This document shows positions 49,501-59,900 of a stretch of 64,000 nt of DNA, piece by piece. Position 1 is the stretch's first letter; every line of letters starts with the position of its first letter. Both the position numbers and the translations under genes were made by a program. Under the pieces are notes generated by a model that saw nothing but the letters and a program-made list of their open reading frames with translations, did not search any database and was not told the DNA's origin. The stretch is taken from assembly GCA_003116975.1 (NCBI GenBank), contig BGKB01000015.1, positions 744,001-808,000 of the forward strand, read 5' to 3'. Origin of the DNA: Aurantiochytrium sp. KH105. Its lineage: Eukaryota; Sar; Bigyra; Thraustochytrida; Thraustochytriidae.

Positions 49501-50602
49501 TAGTAATGTACTCTTTGGCCTGAATTTCAGCAATGCGACGGCGTTCGGCAACCCGAGCGCGAAAGGAAATATTCACGGCGCGATCGACAACATCAGAGAG
49601 AATTTCTTGCGCCATTGTCCGCAACTTGACCTGCTGCTGGGCCTGGGGAAGCTTGTTTCGAATGCCAGGACCGAGACGCGAACATAAATCAAAGGTTCCG
49701 CTTCTGCCGAGACCCTGCTCCAGATGAGCCGTGAGTTTGTTGACATCGCGCTCGACCTTCCATCTCGCTAGCTTGTCGAGACGGCTCTCGTACTCTGACC
49801 TTTCTTCTGAGGTCAAGAACGAATAGCTTTCCTCCTGCTGGAGAGCCAACTCGACATGAGGAGCCCCGGGTGTGGAAAATGGTTCCATGGTCACGGGCGA
49901 GGTGTGCGTGTTTGCACGCCGACTCGCGATGGCTGTCGTGGCCGGCGGGCGAGGGTAGTTTCGCGAAGGGCCATCCCGACGCGACTGTCGGCGGGAGTTT
50001 ACGCGTGGTTTCGTCGCTGAAAAATCCAATTTTGCTCTTGCGCGGCCTTCGGGTCGGCGGGACGGCGCATGACGCTGTGGCGAGCCAGGACTCTGAGGGC
50101 TCAATCTGTGGCGTGAAGTACTGTCTGTGGCGTCTTGATCATTCGTCATGTCGCGGAGTTGTGTGGACACCGTTTTTGCATCTTCACGGGAATCTGGCGG
50201 GCTTATTTTGTTGCTTGGCTTGGGAATGAAGGAGCGTCGTCGAGACGACTTGCCCACGTCGGCGCTGTGAAGCGCTGACACGGTTGAGCGAGATTCTGCG
50301 GATCCTGGCGTTGGCAAGAATGACCTGCGACGGAAATTCTTGGTCTCAGGTTTTGCCTTGCCAGTTGCTGCGGCTCCTTTTCCGGGCGAATCTGCTCCAT
50401 GATGCCGCTCTGCAAAGTGATTGGATGACTCCATTGTGCGATGCCCCTTGCGTCGGGCGTTTGGCGAGGCATTCTCATCGAGTGGCCCGGGCGTGGTCGT
50501 TTTCGCGCTCGAGAGGGTGGCCCCGGGTTTCGGTAATCTGGACGCCGGAGTAGAACTCGCGGGCGGCCGCAGGTGGGAGGCCTGCGCGGGCGTTTCGTCC
50601 AT
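46592..50602 (-). CDS. Coiled-coil repeat protein with two hydrophobic segments, 1336 aa
   Basis: ATG at 50602, intronless. Residues 1-250 are Ser/Pro/Arg-rich and disordered-looking. A helical region (about 280-410) follows, then a Glu/Ala/Lys coiled coil (about 395-470) and a Ser/Thr/Pro linker. A hydrophobic segment at about residues 786-810 (WFVSLLRLAFCVLLLSLAVH) is followed by a long charged repeat: a 14-residue unit like REREEAAKREQEEI, then a 6-residue RKLEEA unit. A second hydrophobic segment (AALGLSFFLLLRG) lies at about 1148-1160, then an acidic tail. The repeat therefore sits between two probable membrane passes. No family recognised; a structural role at a membrane or nuclear envelope is a guess. 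Confidence 0.8.
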   Translation of the reverse strand: MDETPAQASHLRPPASSTPASRLPKPGATLSSAKTTTPGPLDENASPNARRKGHRTMESSNHFAERHHGADSPGKGAAATGKAKPETKNFRRRSFLPTPGSAESRSTVSALHSADVGKSSRRRSFIPKPSNKISPPDSREDAKTVSTQLRDMTNDQDATDSTSRHRLSPQSPGSPQRHAPSRRPEGRARAKLDFSATKPRVNSRRQSRRDGPSRNYPRPPATTAIASRRANTHTSPVTMEPFSTPGAPHVELALQQEESYSFLTSEERSEYESRLDKLARWKVERDVNKLTAHLEQGLGRSGTFDLCSRLGPGIRNKLPQAQQQVKLRTMAQEILSDVVDRAVNISFRARVAERRRIAEIQAKEYITSFLNEGVDEVVDAACRRMEQDFIDENARKQAEALREETARKEAAAQREEAARIAREETERKARKEAELKAAAEREAAAEREAAAERESAAAREATAEAAQETEDAVQPTTEEDCAAETGESVRMDAQEMAAPTTPQTSRRGPASSPSSVRAVASTPFEEREVPETPARFQGFQATDTPCTRAPSTPPLVSEVMRDKTDSELIGSPSSVAAVADNESVPPTPVTPASVALSARKPQGADTPLSARKHSRQFGSPGVSSTAVATPQTVPDELNLDDAIEFAERLLQGPAHSARRASPVTSNEFRTPAGHHSSGLAPATTGGRNAAAQLRQENYEYFEGSPKRSIRFLASTPDEPVGAKESEEATSSSLYTPSGLRKSSRAPVASAGAMEKEEQATEPQLTFDETVETLRQEEPEPTSRCKSWFVSLLRLAFCVLLLSLAVHFSEPLGMGSGMRHARGLSTILGVCHNDGQRVIPPGRNAAAARRFGSPLLCDFLFPMNKHDEVAKREKKALMREEEARKRKEREARDREEAAKREEKEARDREEAAKREEKEARDREEAAKREMEEARKREEAAKREEEEARKREEAAKREQEEIREREEAAKREQEAIREREEAAKREREEIRKREEAAKREQEEIREREEAAKREQEEVRKIEETRKLAEARKLEEARKLEEARKLEEARKLEEARKFEESRKLEEARKFEEARKLEEARKLEEARKLEEARKLEEARKLEEAAKLEAAMREEAELDLGVGASAQMAVQILEAIEKSMNWLLQAALVHMQLDVVAALGLSFFLLLRGRKIEALRPLGRLAAHLKERLERRSINEDLGEADELMYDDGFDDAQAASSILEGHFSDAGSEFGAAAEDEAGGEARLEEDEYVDQQELEEERRYSASEAASLTSPGSFSSKQSMGSTGLYRAVEFVPVRGTPMVQMRHVRRSRRHASKQAMPDTPMQFPAGYLKRSSSFTSHK
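47288..47541 (-). repeat. 18-bp coding repeat array (RKLEEA units)
   Basis: About 14 near-identical 18-bp units encode RKLEEA or close variants (RKFEEA, RKLEES). Repeat-unit DNA similarity is very high, suggesting recent unit turnover. Confidence 0.9.
47542..48000 (-). repeat. 42-bp (14-residue) coding repeat array, coiled coil
   Basis: Tandem units encode variants of REREEAAKREQEEI, grading into REEAAKREEKEARD toward the N-terminal end. Together with the adjacent RKLEEA array it forms one uninterrupted charged helix of about 240 residues. Confidence 0.88.
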
Positions 50603-52248
50603 CGTGCTTTGTCCTTTCTTCCGTTTTGCTCGCGCGAGCGTGAAGCCAGCTTTTCAGGACTCCAGGTTTGGAGGGCTCGTCAGGTCAGGAGAATCCGGGC
50701 TCGCTTGCTTTTCAGGGAGGGAAAAAATACTCGAGACCCAGCAAGGTCACCTCGCTGTGCTGCAAGCCTCTGCCTCGCTCGAGGCACGGCGCGCTGCAAG
50801 AGGCTACCGAGCGTCCCCGCGCAGGCTGGTCGTCGCAACGCCCCAAGCCCTTGCTTGCCCTGCACTTGCGAGACAGCTTCGTTCAACCAAGCCCAGGTCG
50901 CGGTCGCGTGCGATGCGCTCCAACACGATACGATGCGATGCGATGCGATGCGATGCGCTCACTCACTCACTCCAAGCCCCTCCTTCGGGCTCGAGCCCTG
51001 CCGCAGGACCTGCCTCTCCCTCGCGCCGCGGGCCTCGCTGCAACGCCGCGCGCAGCCCTGGGTCTCCGCCGTTTCCGCTCTGCCCCGCTCTGCGTTTCCA
51101 AGATAGACTAGACAGAGAAAGAAAACCAATGCAAGGCGAGCGTGAAACGGCCGCGCGGCGGGCGCCAGGCTCTCCCGGCGTGCCCCCCGCGCCCTCCGTG
51201 CGCCGCGCGCACCGCCGGGCTGACGCCGGGCGCCGCGGGTGTGCCGTGGGGGCATTGGGGGAGAGTTTCGAAAGAACATTCGGGGTTGCGCTGGTCGTTA
51301 GACGCGCGCGAGGCCGGCTGCGCGAGGCCAGACACGAAGCCGCGCGGCCCTGCGAGTGCTGCTGCTGCTGCGCGGGCGCGAGCTCGGCGCGGCATGGAGA
51401 ACGCGTGCAGGGCGAGCTAAAGTGCTTGCTTGCCGCGCTTCGAGCATGGCCGAACCAAAGCTACGGACGAAGTCGTGGAGACTGCTTGTGATGGATGGAT
51501 GGATGGATATCCAGGATGTCTGTACGTGCCGGGACGAGGGCCAGATGACGTGATCTTCTGGTCTGCAGCAAATGGCGGCCGAGAGCGCGCCGAGAGCGCG
51601 AAGATATAGCTTGATCGATTCCGAGACGAGCATGGCTGCGCGGCAGTACGAGGGGTCGAGGTCGGGCGCGAGACCGTTCTCGGTCTCGTTTCCGCCTCCG
51701 TTCGAGCCGGCGCAGGCTGCGTGAGCAAGAAGCGAAGTCAAGAGCAGCAGCTGGCTAGCCCGCTCGCAGAAGCCAGCTGGCGCGCGACATATCGACGGGG
51801 TTCCTATTGCGCATGAAGCCAGCGTGTCGCTGGTCGGCGTCTCGGAGTGAGTCCTCGTCGCGCCGGCCACCGCCGGCCAGCACTTTGGGCTGTTCATAGA
51901 CTTGGCTTGGCTGGACTTGATCGAGAATCAGCGCGAGCGGTATCACGAGACATACACGAGGCAACGCGAGGGGCGCGGCACAGGATGAGTCGGTCCACTT
52001 CGTGGACATTCCAAGTTGCTCGGATGACTGACGGTGACACGTTGGCGCGTACGAGGAGGACGAGAAAGTAGACGCGCTGCGAGACCGACTTGCCCATGAT
52101 GCAGCCGATGATTCCATCCGGTCCGAGAGTGAGTAGTAGTGCCTCGTCAAGAACAAGAATAAGAACAAGAAGATGGAGAAGAAGCCTGATTAGAGAGAGG
52201 GGCGGCCGTGAAACAAGCTGTCGTGAACAAAGTACTAAACTACTATAC
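50603..52248. other. 1.6-kb interval without a confident gene
   Basis: The left part is the promoter and 5' UTR region of the coiled-coil gene, with a (GCGAT)n tract near 50932-50957. A 199-codon minus-strand frame at 51298-51897 has an ATG and a hydrophobic stretch (QLLLLTSLLAHAACAG), but its second half is simple Ser/Arg sequence, and two overlapping frames are equally open. It is therefore not listed as a gene. The right part is the 3' flank of the TOP6B gene. Confidence 0.45.
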
Positions 52249-54562
52249 CTACTTGCGGTCGACTCCAAGAGAGGTTCGTTTCGCGCTCGCGAGAAGTCGC
52301 ATCGTCAACATCGGGTGGACAACAAGCGTTGATGCAAAGGCGTGGTCAGGGCGCCGCTGCGGAACGAGGAAAAAGGCCGTGCTTTTCGCCTTGCCCCGGC
52401 CCCGACGCTTGACGTCCTCCATGGCAAGCGCCATGTCAGCAGTCTTGATCGCTTCGTGCAAGCGTTCCTGTAAAAAGGTCTCGTCGACCCGTTGCCCGCC
52501 TGGGAGACCTCGCTCCATGGCCTGAAAACGGGAATATGCGTCTTCGCCGCTGTCGTGTCGCGCGTGCTTGGCAGCTGGCGCATCTTGTACCGGGGCGCCC
52601 CGACGCTTTGCAGCCCCCTCGCGCATCTGGCCCAAAAGGCTCGACAGGGCTCGCGCCACATCCGGCACATGCTTGGTAAGAACCTTGACGCGATTCGCGC
52701 GCTCATTATCGGCGCGCTTGCTCTGGACCTTGGACTTGAGCTGCTTGGCACAGGCGCGAATGGCGCTGATCACCGAGGTTCGAATCTCGTCCACGTCGGC
52801 GCCGATGCACTCTTTGCCTGTGCCCTTGAAGGGAATTTTGGTGCTCACGATGCTCACAAAGACACCCACGCGCTCTGTCTTGGGATTGATGTGGTACGAT
52901 GACCAGGTAATGTGTTTGTTTGCCACGACGGTGGCCACGTCGCTTCCACCAGAGAACAAGAGAGGGATTCGATTGCCAAAGCGAAAGACTGTCACGCCCG
53001 GCTTGGCGGTGCTGCTCCCGGATTCTTGCTTGTCAGACTTGAGCCCAAGCGCGAGTGCAGCCTCAACAATGAACGGATGCCCGTTGTACGAGCTCGCCTT
53101 GGAAGTGGCCGTGGCCACCAGCTCCGGATCGTACTCTTTACGAATGCCCAGCGAAAGATTGTACTCTCCGGCAGGGCTGAGGCAACCCGCGTCGAGGTTT
53201 GGAAAGGCTTCAGTCTCACGCAATAGCTGCGTTAAATCTTGAACATGGTTCGACCGCGAGAGCTCCCCGCACTTGGTGTTTGGCGTTACAACCTTTTTGG
53301 TGCGAGCCACGAGTTCTTCGACGAGCCTACCAGCAAGTTTTTTGTTTATACACGAAAGCTCGCGCGTGAGAAAGGTCTCGAGCTTCATGTCGGAGGAAAC
53401 TTTGCCGAGCAGACGCGAGATAATCATGTTGTCGACACTCTTGGGATGGTACTTTACTTCGAGCGCCGGGCTGCACAATTGAGTCGAGCGCCGAACGTAA
53501 TGCCTTTCGACGGAGCGTGCCGCGCTCATCTCGCTCGAGAATCGCAGGGCAAACTCTGCATACGGCGTGATGACGGCCAGCTGTTGCAGATACTGCAGAA
53601 TCTTGGCGCGGTAGTTTGTCCAGTTTCCACGAATGACAAGCTCCACCTGAGACCCGCGCCACTCGTTTGTATTGTCCTGCTTGGTGTGCTTTTGAATCTT
53701 GGGCTCGTTCTTTTGAATGTCAATGTCCAGCTTGCAATAGGTGACAGAGACGGGAACGATGTTTGGATCGTTTGAGTGGGCCGTTGTGACCTCAATGGGT
53801 AGACCTGTGGACTTTTGCGACCAAATAAGCGCCATTTTCGCACCGAGACCAAATTTGCCGCGAGCCTGCTTTACATTGTATTTTGTTCCTGCCAGCACAC
53901 GTCCGAACATGAAAGGGACCTCGTTGTGACCCATGCCGCAGCCATTGTCCCGGCACCGAATACGATAGAATTGGTCGCCACGAGAGGTGCCGCGCTTGCC
54001 GTTTTTGGCGTTGCCGTCTGTCTCGGCGTCGTCGCCGTTATCTCCTCCGGCATCAGAACCAGCGTCGGATCCTGCATCACCCAATTTCTTGGTCTTTGTA
54101 GAGGACTTTTTCGTAACGCGCTTTCGCTTGCCTCCCTTCACCTCGTACAGTGCCTCGTCGGCCCTTTCTCCCTGCGCCACGCCACGTTGCGTTGCAAAGG
54201 AGGCCTCGGAAAGCTCGGTGATCGTGAGCTCGATCTCGGGCAAGACGTTGATGGACTCTGCGGCATCGAGCGAGTTTTCCACTAGCTCACGGATTGTCGT
54301 GTACAGAGACTTTCCAGCGTTGTCAAAGCCTGCAATGTTTTGGTTCTCCGCAAAGAACTCTGCCGGCGACTTGGTCTGCGTCGTCTGCGTTTCCCCGAGC
54401 GTGGGTTTGGTTTGCGTCGCGTCAGCCGGCTAACCATCACCATGCGTACACAAACGAAGGAACCTTGGCTAAGCCCTGAGCGCCCAACCGCTGGGCGGCA
54501 CGCGAGCGGCCCTGCTGTCTCCCCTTGCCCGCGCCACTTACCTTGGCTGCACGGGGCGCCAT
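52249..54562 (-). CDS. TOP6B: DNA topoisomerase VI subunit B (TOP6B), two exons
   Basis: Exon 1 is 54562-54542 (MAPRAAK), followed by a GTAAGT intron. Exon 2 most simply begins at 54429 (acceptor GGTTAG) or at 54384/54375 (acceptors CGCAG); all are phase 0. The longest version gives 733 aa. N-terminus: SPAEFFAENQNIAGFDNAGK and YTTIRELVENSLDAAES, the GHKL ATP-binding Glu/Asn helix. Then come DNGCGM (about 168) and GKFGLGAKM (about 198), the other ATP-pocket motifs. The transducer and Topo VI region includes CLSPAGEYNLSLGIRKEYDP, YNGHPFIVEAALALG and RFGNRIPLLFSGG. Topo VI B pairs with a Spo11/Top6A subunit to pass DNA; in plants it drives endoreduplication. A Lys/Asp/Gly-rich insert separates the Glu helix from DNGCGM. 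Confidence 0.92.
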
Positions 54563-55044
54563 CTCGCTCGAGCTGCGATCGCGCGCGCACGGGTCGCGTC
54601 GAACACGCAACGTTTCAGGATTGCCGGATTTGCAAGCGGCGGGAAAAATGAGTCTCATTTCGCTCTCAAACTGTGCAAGACATAATTTTCCCCGGCGTGT
54701 TGGCTGTTCTTTGGCTCGCTGACCCCGGACTGGCTAAGAGGCGGCTGTTTGATAAGCAAGGGGAGGGAAAAGGAAACGATATGGCAAGGTAAGCAAGAAA
54801 GACAAAAAAGAAATCACCCGCGGATTAAGATTTTGTACGCTGCAAAACATTGGTTTTTTTGCGCGAGGCTAGACGCGAGGGACATACTTGCAGAGTAACT
54901 CCTTTTTTTATTTCAAGAGAAAGAGCCAGAGTTTGTAATGCCACTGCCTCCATGCAAAGATGATAATTTACTCTTCATGAATACAGAATGTGAATTGGGC
55001 TCGAACTGGCGAGCCCTTTCACGCTCTCGGACCCTCTGCAGGTG
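54563..55044. other. Intergenic between TOP6B and a secreted-protein gene
   Basis: No gene seen. It contains the TOP6B promoter, an AT-rich stretch (about 54790-54960) and a 7-bp perfect hairpin GGGCTCG-AACTGG-CGAGCCC at 54997-55016, just downstream of the secreted-protein gene's stop. Confidence 0.5.
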
Positions 55045-55890
55045 CTAAACTTCAACAAAGGTGTGTAGTATGCTCACATAAGGCCACCCTGAGCTGTGAG
55101 CGTGACATCGTAAACGGACCTCATTTTCTGAAGATGTCGAAAGCAGCTCATGTACATCGAACGGATCGTTTGAGGGTAGACCTTCCTCGAGTCCATGCAG
55201 CTCAAAAGTAGTGAGCGGTTCGATGGCTTCCCCTGCACCTGGTACACTCCGTGCGAACTCTACACGAACTTTCGAAACAAAGTTGTCTCCAGGCGCAGTG
55301 AAAAAGTGTACACGCTCCTGCCCAACGGCCTGGTGCGAGACGGCTGCTTGATGCGCGTACAACCAGTGATTGGCTCCAATGAGCTGGACGTTGTCCTGTG
55401 ACGGCCAGCGCGGTTCAGGAAAGGCAACAGTCAACAGCGCACGCTCGCATCGTCCTTCAAAGAGGCGATACTCGACGGCCTCGGAAGCTGGTGCATATTT
55501 GCGAATTGATATCTGACCTTGATTCTCGCCGCGTAGCGTGTCCACGCGAGCCCATTGACGATCTTGATCCACGAACACATGCAGTTCTGTTTCGCGCGGC
55601 GGATAAGCCAATTCGGGATCTACCTGGTGCTGTGTGATGACGATACGTGCGTGCCAACGAGCAGGTAGCTGCGTTGGCAACGATTTCTCGACGCTCAATG
55701 GACCTATTCTCTCGGCATTGCGATTCTGTGTAGACGTACGAAGCTCTAGCTTGCAGACGCCGTCTTGTGCCACGGTCTCGGGTCCACAAGACGTCGCGGG
55801 AGCTGTTTCGCACGGTGGCAACGTCGACAGCAGCATCGCTAACGTTGCTGCAAAGACGAAGACGCTCTGAAGACCGACCACTTGCACCAT
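55045..55890 (-). CDS. Secreted protein of unknown function, 281 aa
   Basis: The ATG at 55890 begins MVQVVGLQSVFVFAATLAML, a clear signal peptide. The longer frame upstream starts at TTG and is discarded. The mature part is cysteine-poor at first and rich in aromatic residues and Arg. It contains a W..RIVITQHQ...ELHVFVDQDRQWARVD...YRLFEGRC layout that loosely resembles ependymin-like or cathepsin-propiece-associated domains. That resemblance is too weak to name it. There is no transmembrane segment besides the signal and no ER-retention tail. Probably secreted or vacuolar. Confidence 0.65.
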   Translation of the reverse strand: MVQVVGLQSVFVFAATLAMLLSTLPPCETAPATSCGPETVAQDGVCKLELRTSTQNRNAERIGPLSVEKSLPTQLPARWHARIVITQHQVDPELAYPPRETELHVFVDQDRQWARVDTLRGENQGQISIRKYAPASEAVEYRLFEGRCERALLTVAFPEPRWPSQDNVQLIGANHWLYAHQAAVSHQAVGQERVHFFTAPGDNFVSKVRVEFARSVPGAGEAIEPLTTFELHGLEEGLPSNDPFDVHELLSTSSENEVRLRCHAHSSGWPYVSILHTFVEV

Positions 55891-56971
55891 TCTCGTCCAG
55901 CGCCGCGGCGAGGCGGCGCCTCCGTCGAGACGCGCCGGGCGTGTCGCAACGAGGGAGACGTAGCTCCTGGCTGCTCGCGCGCGTGAGACGCGCTCCGAGG
56001 CTCGCTCACAGCTCAAGGGGAAAAAGCAATGCTATTGACCCAGACGGACCTGCACATGAAAAGAAAAAAGGTCGTCAAGGATGATCGCCATTGACAATCT
56101 TTGAGTATAGCTGTGGCTGCTGGACAGATCGTGGCAGCGGGCAGCGTCTACACGACATGTTGCAAGGCTCACCGAACACGTGGCAGTGAATACTTTGTTT
56201 ATAATTTTTTATCGTCGCATGTTGTACGTCATTCGGCCACGAGAAGCATTGGAGGTTCGCTTTGTGGAGCTCGAGGAAATGCACTGGCTGGTTCCTGCGT
56301 CGATTTCTGTTCAGGAAGCGCCCGGTTCGGCAGCTGAAGTGCAGGTAGCCTGCGCTCCACGAGGCAGGTTCTGATTGCCGGGAGAACACGCTCGTCGATG
56401 CCCTTTTGGTGCATGGCTGCCTCGATACGAGGGTGAAGCTGGAATGGGTCCTCCTGGACCGCACAATACATGCCAATGACCTGCATGAAGCAATCCGGGA
56501 GTGGAGCACCGGATTTTTTCGAGCCAAAGAGCGGGACTCCGTGGCGGGCGAGTTGGATTTGAAGCAGGAGAAGCCGCAAAAGACGGCGAAGCAGCTTCGC
56601 AAGTGTCAGTCCCTGGTGCCTTATTAACATACAATTTGGTCATGGCAGTTTGCATTTGGGTGTGATCACCGCGAATCGCCGTCACGATGGCTGTCATTCA
56701 TCTCCTTCCTTCGTTTCTTCGTTCCTTCCTTCCTTCCTTCCTTCGTCGCTGTCATTCATCTCCTTCGTCATCGTCCCCTGCTTCATTCTTGTTTTTAGGC
56801 CTAGGCCTAGTTTTTAGTTTTATCGAGTTTTATTCATTTTCTGCGGACAGCAGCGAATCGAGCTGGCACCCAGACGCGACGAGCGCGTGGATAGATCGTG
56901 ATCATCGTGAACGCGGAGGGGAGGAGGGAGGCCGGCAAGGAGGACGCGGCGGCGGCGACAGCAGCGGCAAG
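55891..56971. promoter_or_regulatory. Divergent promoter region between the secreted-protein gene (-) and NAA25 (+)
   Basis: 1.08 kb with no supported gene. Near the NAA25 side lies a TTCC-rich tract (56703-56745) flanked by a direct repeat GCTGTCATTCATCTCCTTC at 56689-56707 and 56749-56767, offset 60 bp. Open frames of up to 175 codons on both strands here look random. Confidence 0.5.
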
Positions 56972-59900
56972 ATGAGCGGGCGAGCGGAGATGGCTGCGCG
57001 CGAGGTGCTGCAGCGACGGCTGCAGCCCGTGTACACGGCCATCTTCACGACGCGCGACTACAAGGGCGCGCTCAAGCTGCTGGAGAAAAAGGACCTGGCG
57101 CGACACGAGCTCGCGCGCGCGCTCAAGGCGCTAGCGCTCGAGGGACGCGGGCAGCGCGACGAAGCCCTCGAGGAGGTGCGCGGGCTCATGAAGGACGGCG
57201 CACTAGAGTCAGATACCGTACACTACGCGTCGCAGGCGCTGGCGAGGATCGGCGCCGAAGAAGCGCTACGCGAGCTGTACGCCAAGGCAATGATCAATGA
57301 CGTCGACCACATGGATGCCTTCTTCGAGGCGTGTCTTCGCGACGGCATGCTGCCAGAGGCCGCCAACACGGCTATGCGCATGTCCAAGGTCAAAGGGTCC
57401 CAGGACTACCTCGCGTGGTGCGGCACGATCATGCTTTGGGAGGCGCAGCTGCTCGCACAAAATGACGCGACAGCCTCGCAGGCCGACAAAAAGTTGACCT
57501 TTGCAGAAGCCATGCTTCGCAAAGCCTTGGCGCAGGAAAAGACGCAAAGTGAAAAGAGCACGGCTGTTCGCGGGCTCTGCATGCTCATTGCGCACACGCT
57601 CGTTCTTGAAGGCAAACCGTCCGACGCTGCAAAATTTGTAGAGGAGGAGCAGCTGGGCGGTGCCCCCGCGCGGGATCGCCTTCTCGTGCTGGCAGAAATT
57701 GAACAAATCGCCGACGACCACGAGGCCGCACTTGGACATTTTTTGGAACTCACCGCAAATGAGGACCCAGAAGATTGGCGCAATTGGTGCGGTGCCATTG
57801 AGAACGCGTTTGCGCTCGCAGAAGGGAGCAAGGCCGCGAGAGAGCGCGTTCTTGCCTCTGCCAAGGAGCTCGAGCGCTCTGCAGAGGGTCACGCCCGGCG
57901 CGGTCCGCTTCTTGCCCGCCTCCACGTCAATTTGCGCGCCTACCTTGGGGGCGAGCGTGACAACGCCTGCGGCGAAGTGCTCGTAGGTGCTATTGTCGAG
58001 TATCTCGAGACTTTTGATGGCAAGGCGTGCTGCTTTGGCGACCTCCGCAATGCCCTTTTGCCCTTTGTTGACAAGGTGGGTGGTGACCAAGACGCCGCCA
58101 GCTCTTCCTCTGTGGTGCCACCGCCCGCGGCCATGGTGTTCATGAACGCAACGCGTGGCACAGGTTTGGCGCAGACCATTAAGGCTACTTCTCTTGCTCG
58201 ACGTTGGGACGACGAGACCTTTAGCGGGATTTGCGCGTCTCTGCGCCCCAAGCTAGTCACCTTTTTGCAAGAGCGTCTCGCTTCGACTCGCAAAGATCTT
58301 TTACAGCACGTGGGTACTCCAGACCAGGTCGAGGAGTCCTCCAAAGCCAAGCTCAAGGCCGCTGTGCGCACCTGTCTCACGAGCTATCAGTGTCTCAGGT
58401 TTCTTGGCGCCATGGAGGCGTACAACGAGGAGACTGCTCTCGATCTCGTCAAGGAGCTCCTGAACCTCTACGAAAAGACCAAATTTCTCGACGATGGCGC
58501 CCAGGGAGGTCAGCGCGAGGTCAAGGTGGGCGATGAACTGGTGATTCTCGCCGCGCATACCTTGATCGATTTGAGCAATCGGTGCGAGGATGACGCTAGC
58601 CGTTCGCAGGACGACGCCGACCGCCATTTGCTCACGGCAGCTACACTTTTAGAGTCAGCCTTTGAGCACAGTCCAAACGGTTTCCAGTTGACGCTCGTTC
58701 TCTTGGAGGTTTATCTTCGGCTCGGCATCGTGCCGCGAGCCTGCGAAGCGTACAACACGCTGAGCATCAAGTACATTCAGAATGATTCACTGAGCCATCT
58801 CTTGCTCGGCGCGCTCCTGCGCTTTGGATTCACCTCTGAGGCACTCGAGATCTGCCGCCAAATCCAGGATCTCTGGACGGGTTCGCGTCGCGAAAACCCG
58901 GCCTTTACTGTCAATGCTTTGGCGGAAAAGAATTTCCCCGAAGTGGCCAAAATCCTCGAAGTCGATCGCCGTCTCCGTTTCTCTCACCAACGAGCGGTAG
59001 CTGCATCGGAACGCTTCTTGATCAATTTGGAAAACGAATTCCTCGATCTCCCCTGGGAAGAAGCAATCTCTTTTATTCGGCACCAAACTGTGACCTCCAC
59101 CGCGGCTTCGGGCCCTGATCGTTTTTCCTTTCTCATTGCGCGTCTCGCAGACATTGAGAAACGTGGTGTCGAGGACCTTGCATTGAATTATGATTTCACC
59201 ACCAAGGTGAGCTGGGACTGCCCCGCGGGTTTCACCGCTTGTCGGGACCGAGCATCGCCCTGCACGCGTGGGCCCGGGTGGTCCCAGTCCCGCGCCTGTA
59301 CCGCATCCACGACGTACCGAGAGAGCTGGAGCCAGCGATCGCGTCACTGGCTTGAACTTCGCGCTCTCTACGCCAAGGTGCTAGGTGCCGTCGTGCGCAT
59401 TCCAACCGAGAATGCCGCTTCAGACGCAAAAGAAAGCTCTGCTCCAGCGCTTTCAGAGACGGTCCAACAAGACGGCAAGGCTTTGCTCGCAACCCTTGGC
59501 CTCGAGGAGTGCGTCTCCTACAAGACTGCGCTGGCTGGGCTCGAGTTTGCCGCGCTTATCCTTGACGGCACCGACGGCGCCTCGGCAATGGAGGCTGCCT
59601 GCAAGGCTCTCGACGAGCAATCTGAACTTGTCAGCAAGCAATCTGCAAGCGACCTCGTGTGGGACGAGGCAAATGGTGTGCTTATGATGACGATTCTTCT
59701 GCGTGCCATTGCGGGCGCCTATCCGCCCTTGTCAAAAAAGGACAAGAAGAAAAAGAAAAAGCAGCAGCAGCAACAGCAAGGCGAGAATGGCGCAAGCGTT
59801 GCCTCCCTTAGTGACAGACGTCGCGACGCGCTCAAGCGCCTCATTGGTGCTCAGGAAAGCCTACTTCGCGCGCATGGGGACCGCGCCGAGTCTCTGCGCA

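Noticed and set aside
51298-51897. A 199-codon minus-strand frame with a hydrophobic stretch
   Set aside because: Two other frames are equally open over it, the second half is Ser/Arg-rich repeat-like sequence, and the hydrophobic run is not at the N-terminus. Not strong enough to list.
52765-52790. A GAGGTTCGAATCTC sequence resembling a tRNA B box and T arm
   Set aside because: It lies inside the TOP6B coding sequence and no matching D arm, anticodon arm or acceptor stem surrounds it.
54997-55016. A 7-bp hairpin as a possible tRNA fragment or terminator
   Set aside because: The loop and stem do not fit a T arm and no cloverleaf can be drawn. In a eukaryote a short stem alone is weak evidence for a terminator.
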